Source: Occallatibacter riparius | GTDB lineage: Bacteria > Acidobacteriota > Terriglobia > Terriglobales > Acidobacteriaceae | Direction: 5' to 3' | DNA length: 64,000 nt | NCBI RefSeq assembly: GCF_025264625.1 | Contig: NZ_CP093313.1 | Coordinates: 3,286,001-3,350,000 of the forward strand | Shown here: positions 62,849 through 64,000 of the stretch, one piece after another | Numbering within the stretch: position 1 is the first letter of the stretch | How the letters are laid out: each line of letters begins with the position of its first letter | Made by a program: the position numbers and the translations under genes | The notes under the pieces: model-generated | Seen by the model: only the letters and a program-made list of their open reading frames with translations | What the model was told of the DNA's origin: nothing | Databases searched by the model: none

Positions 62849-64000
62849 GTGAGATCAGTGCGCGTTGAAGATTCCCCGAGGCGAACGAATCCGGTGCTGG
62901 AAGCGCTGGCCGGGGACCAGCGGGAGACGCTTGGGGAGAATTCGTTCCGGCGGATGATTGCCGTGGAGCGGAAACGGAGCGAGCGATCGAAGGAGCCGTT
63001 CCTGCTGCTGCTGGTGGAACTGGGCGACGAGCAGGAGCCGAAAGACAACCGGAAGGTGCTGGAACGGATGCTGGAGGCTCTGCGGTTGTGCAGCCGGGAG
63101 ACCGACGTCATTGGTTGGTACAAGGAGCACAGTGCGATTGGGGTGATGTTCACGGGCCTGGTTGTGAAGGACAAGGACCTGATCCGGTCGACGCTGCTCT
63201 CACGCGTGAGCGACCTGCTGAGGAATGAGCTGACGTTCGACCAGTTCGACGAGGTGCGGCTGTCGTTCCATTTCTTTCCAGATGCGTGGGATCACGAGAA
63301 GGACGGCGATGGGCCCACGAATGTGACGCTGTATCCGGACCTGATGAATCCGCCGGCGAAAAAGAAGTCGCTGCTGATGATGAAGCGGGCGATCGATGTT
63401 GTGGCGAGCGGACTGGGGCTGCTGGTGCTGTCGCCGGTGTTTGCGGCGATTGCGATTTTGATCAAGCTGACGTCGAAGGGGCCGGTGCTCTTCAAGCAGC
63501 AGCGCGTGGGTCAGTACGGAAAGCTGTTTACGGTTTTGAAGTTCCGCTCGATGTTTGTGAACAACGATCACAGCGTGCACCAGGAGTATGTGACGAAGCT
63601 GATCGCGAACCAGGCGCAGCGGCACGGGGCAACGGGCGCGGGCGATGGGGTGTACAAGCTGACAAACGATCGCCGGATCACGCCGCTGGGAGAGTTTCTG
63701 CGGCGGACGAGCCTGGACGAGCTTCCGCAGATTTTCAATGTGTTACTCGGGGAGATGTCGCTGGTGGGACCGCGTCCGGCGATTCCTTACGAATTGGCTG
63801 CGTACCAGACATGGCACAGACGGCGGATTCTGGAGGCGAAGCCTGGGATTACCGGCCTGTGGCAGGTGACGGGGCGGAGCCTGGTGAAGTTCGACGATAT
63901 GGTGCGGCTCGATTTGCGCTACGCAAATTCGTGGTCGCTTTGGCTGGATCTTTGGATTCTGGTGCGCACGCCCATGGCAGTGATTCGAGGTTCGGGCGCC
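62849..64000 (+). CDS. Exopolysaccharide sugar (undecaprenyl-phosphate) transferase, partial
   Basis: 384 codons up to the window edge. The C-terminal part is a WcaJ/PglC-type bacterial sugar transferase: MKRAIDVVASGLGLLVLSPV (membrane helix), IKLTSKGPVLFKQQRVGQYG, FTVLKFRSMF, LRRTSLDELPQIFNVLLGEM, SLVGPRPAIPYE, KPGITGLWQVTGRS and DLRYANSWSLWLDLWILVRT. The N-terminal ~170 residues (FRRMIAVERKRSERSKEPFL...CSRETDVIGWYKEHSAIGVM) resemble a degenerate GGDEF-like domain. Starts at GTG 62849 after GGAGATGG. Confidence 0.88.
   Translation, partial: MRSVRVEDSPRRTNPVLEALAGDQRETLGENSFRRMIAVERKRSERSKEPFLLLLVELGDEQEPKDNRKVLERMLEALRLCSRETDVIGWYKEHSAIGVMFTGLVVKDKDLIRSTLLSRVSDLLRNELTFDQFDEVRLSFHFFPDAWDHEKDGDGPTNVTLYPDLMNPPAKKKSLLMMKRAIDVVASGLGLLVLSPVFAAIAILIKLTSKGPVLFKQQRVGQYGKLFTVLKFRSMFVNNDHSVHQEYVTKLIANQAQRHGATGAGDGVYKLTNDRRITPLGEFLRRTSLDELPQIFNVLLGEMSLVGPRPAIPYELAAYQTWHRRRILEAKPGITGLWQVTGRSLVKFDDMVRLDLRYANSWSLWLDLWILVRTPMAVIRGSGA

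Overview
The window looks like chromosomal DNA of a Gram-negative soil Acidobacterium (Acidobacteriaceae/Terriglobia type). The grounds are a GC-rich, densely packed layout with many outer-membrane beta-barrels, a futalosine-pathway menaquinone gene (mqnC), a YpdA-type bacillithiol-disulfide reductase, a MarR-YceI pair, a large secreted GH2 beta-galactosidase, a Tat-exported sulfatase, and palindromic repeats of the SAQDD / CHPE type that litter these genomes. The assignment is an inference; no rRNA or tRNA gene is present.

Layout. 1-9.9 kb: partial membrane protein, trmD, a PpiD-like chaperone, a BON-domain envelope protein, an orphan PAS histidine kinase, ypdA and two small exported proteins. 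9.9-13.5 kb: a small phosphate-flavoured group (beta-barrel, PBP-like protein, polyphosphate kinase 2) with a relic of a second ppk2 3' end, and a DUF488 protein. 13.5-16 kb: a five-gene minus-strand inner-membrane operon resembling yqjD-yqjE-yqjK plus YihY. 16-31.7 kb: class I fumarase, a 3'-frameshifted cupin, an OMP, cytochrome c, several sub-60-residue ORFs, a frameshifted 7TM-SpoIIE phosphatase, mqnC, a methyltransferase, an M29-like peptidase, a radical SAM protein and an aldo/keto reductase. 31.8-36.4 kb: a secreted protein of 19 perfect 15-residue repeats, an ATP-grasp-like protein, and an ECF41 sigma operon with a consensus ECF41 promoter in front of it. 36.5-39.7 kb: lacZ.

39.8-51.9 kb is a nitrate assimilation island. 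On the minus strand a DmsB/DmsC-like fusion, a Nas-type nitrate reductase and a NarK-type transporter form one unit. Divergently come a beta-barrel, a HemD-GAF-ANTAR fusion regulator, a NirA-type nitrite reductase and a CysJ-like diflavin reductase. Nitrate would enter through NarK, be reduced with electrons from menaquinol or another donor through the Fe-S/anchor protein, and nitrite would be reduced by NirA fed by the NADPH flavoprotein. The ANTAR protein is the likely leader-RNA antiterminator, and its HemD domain links it to the siroheme pathway.

52-64 kb: PhzF with a Tat leader, small membrane and exported proteins, a zinc-ribbon mini-protein, PilZ, a LuxR-type regulator with a degenerate receiver, a Tat sulfatase, MarR/YceI and the start of an exopolysaccharide sugar transferase that runs off the window.

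Besides genes, the window has four kinds of non-coding structure: a ~125-base element present twice (25.3 and 57.8 kb), GTTACT-type motifs in several intergenic regions, degenerate purine-rich GGGACAAA-type repeats at gene ends, and palindromic repeats, one of which has been accepted in frame inside trmD. Two genes have left 3'-terminal relics elsewhere in the window. Two genes carry single-base frameshifts next to C runs, which may be real or assembly errors.
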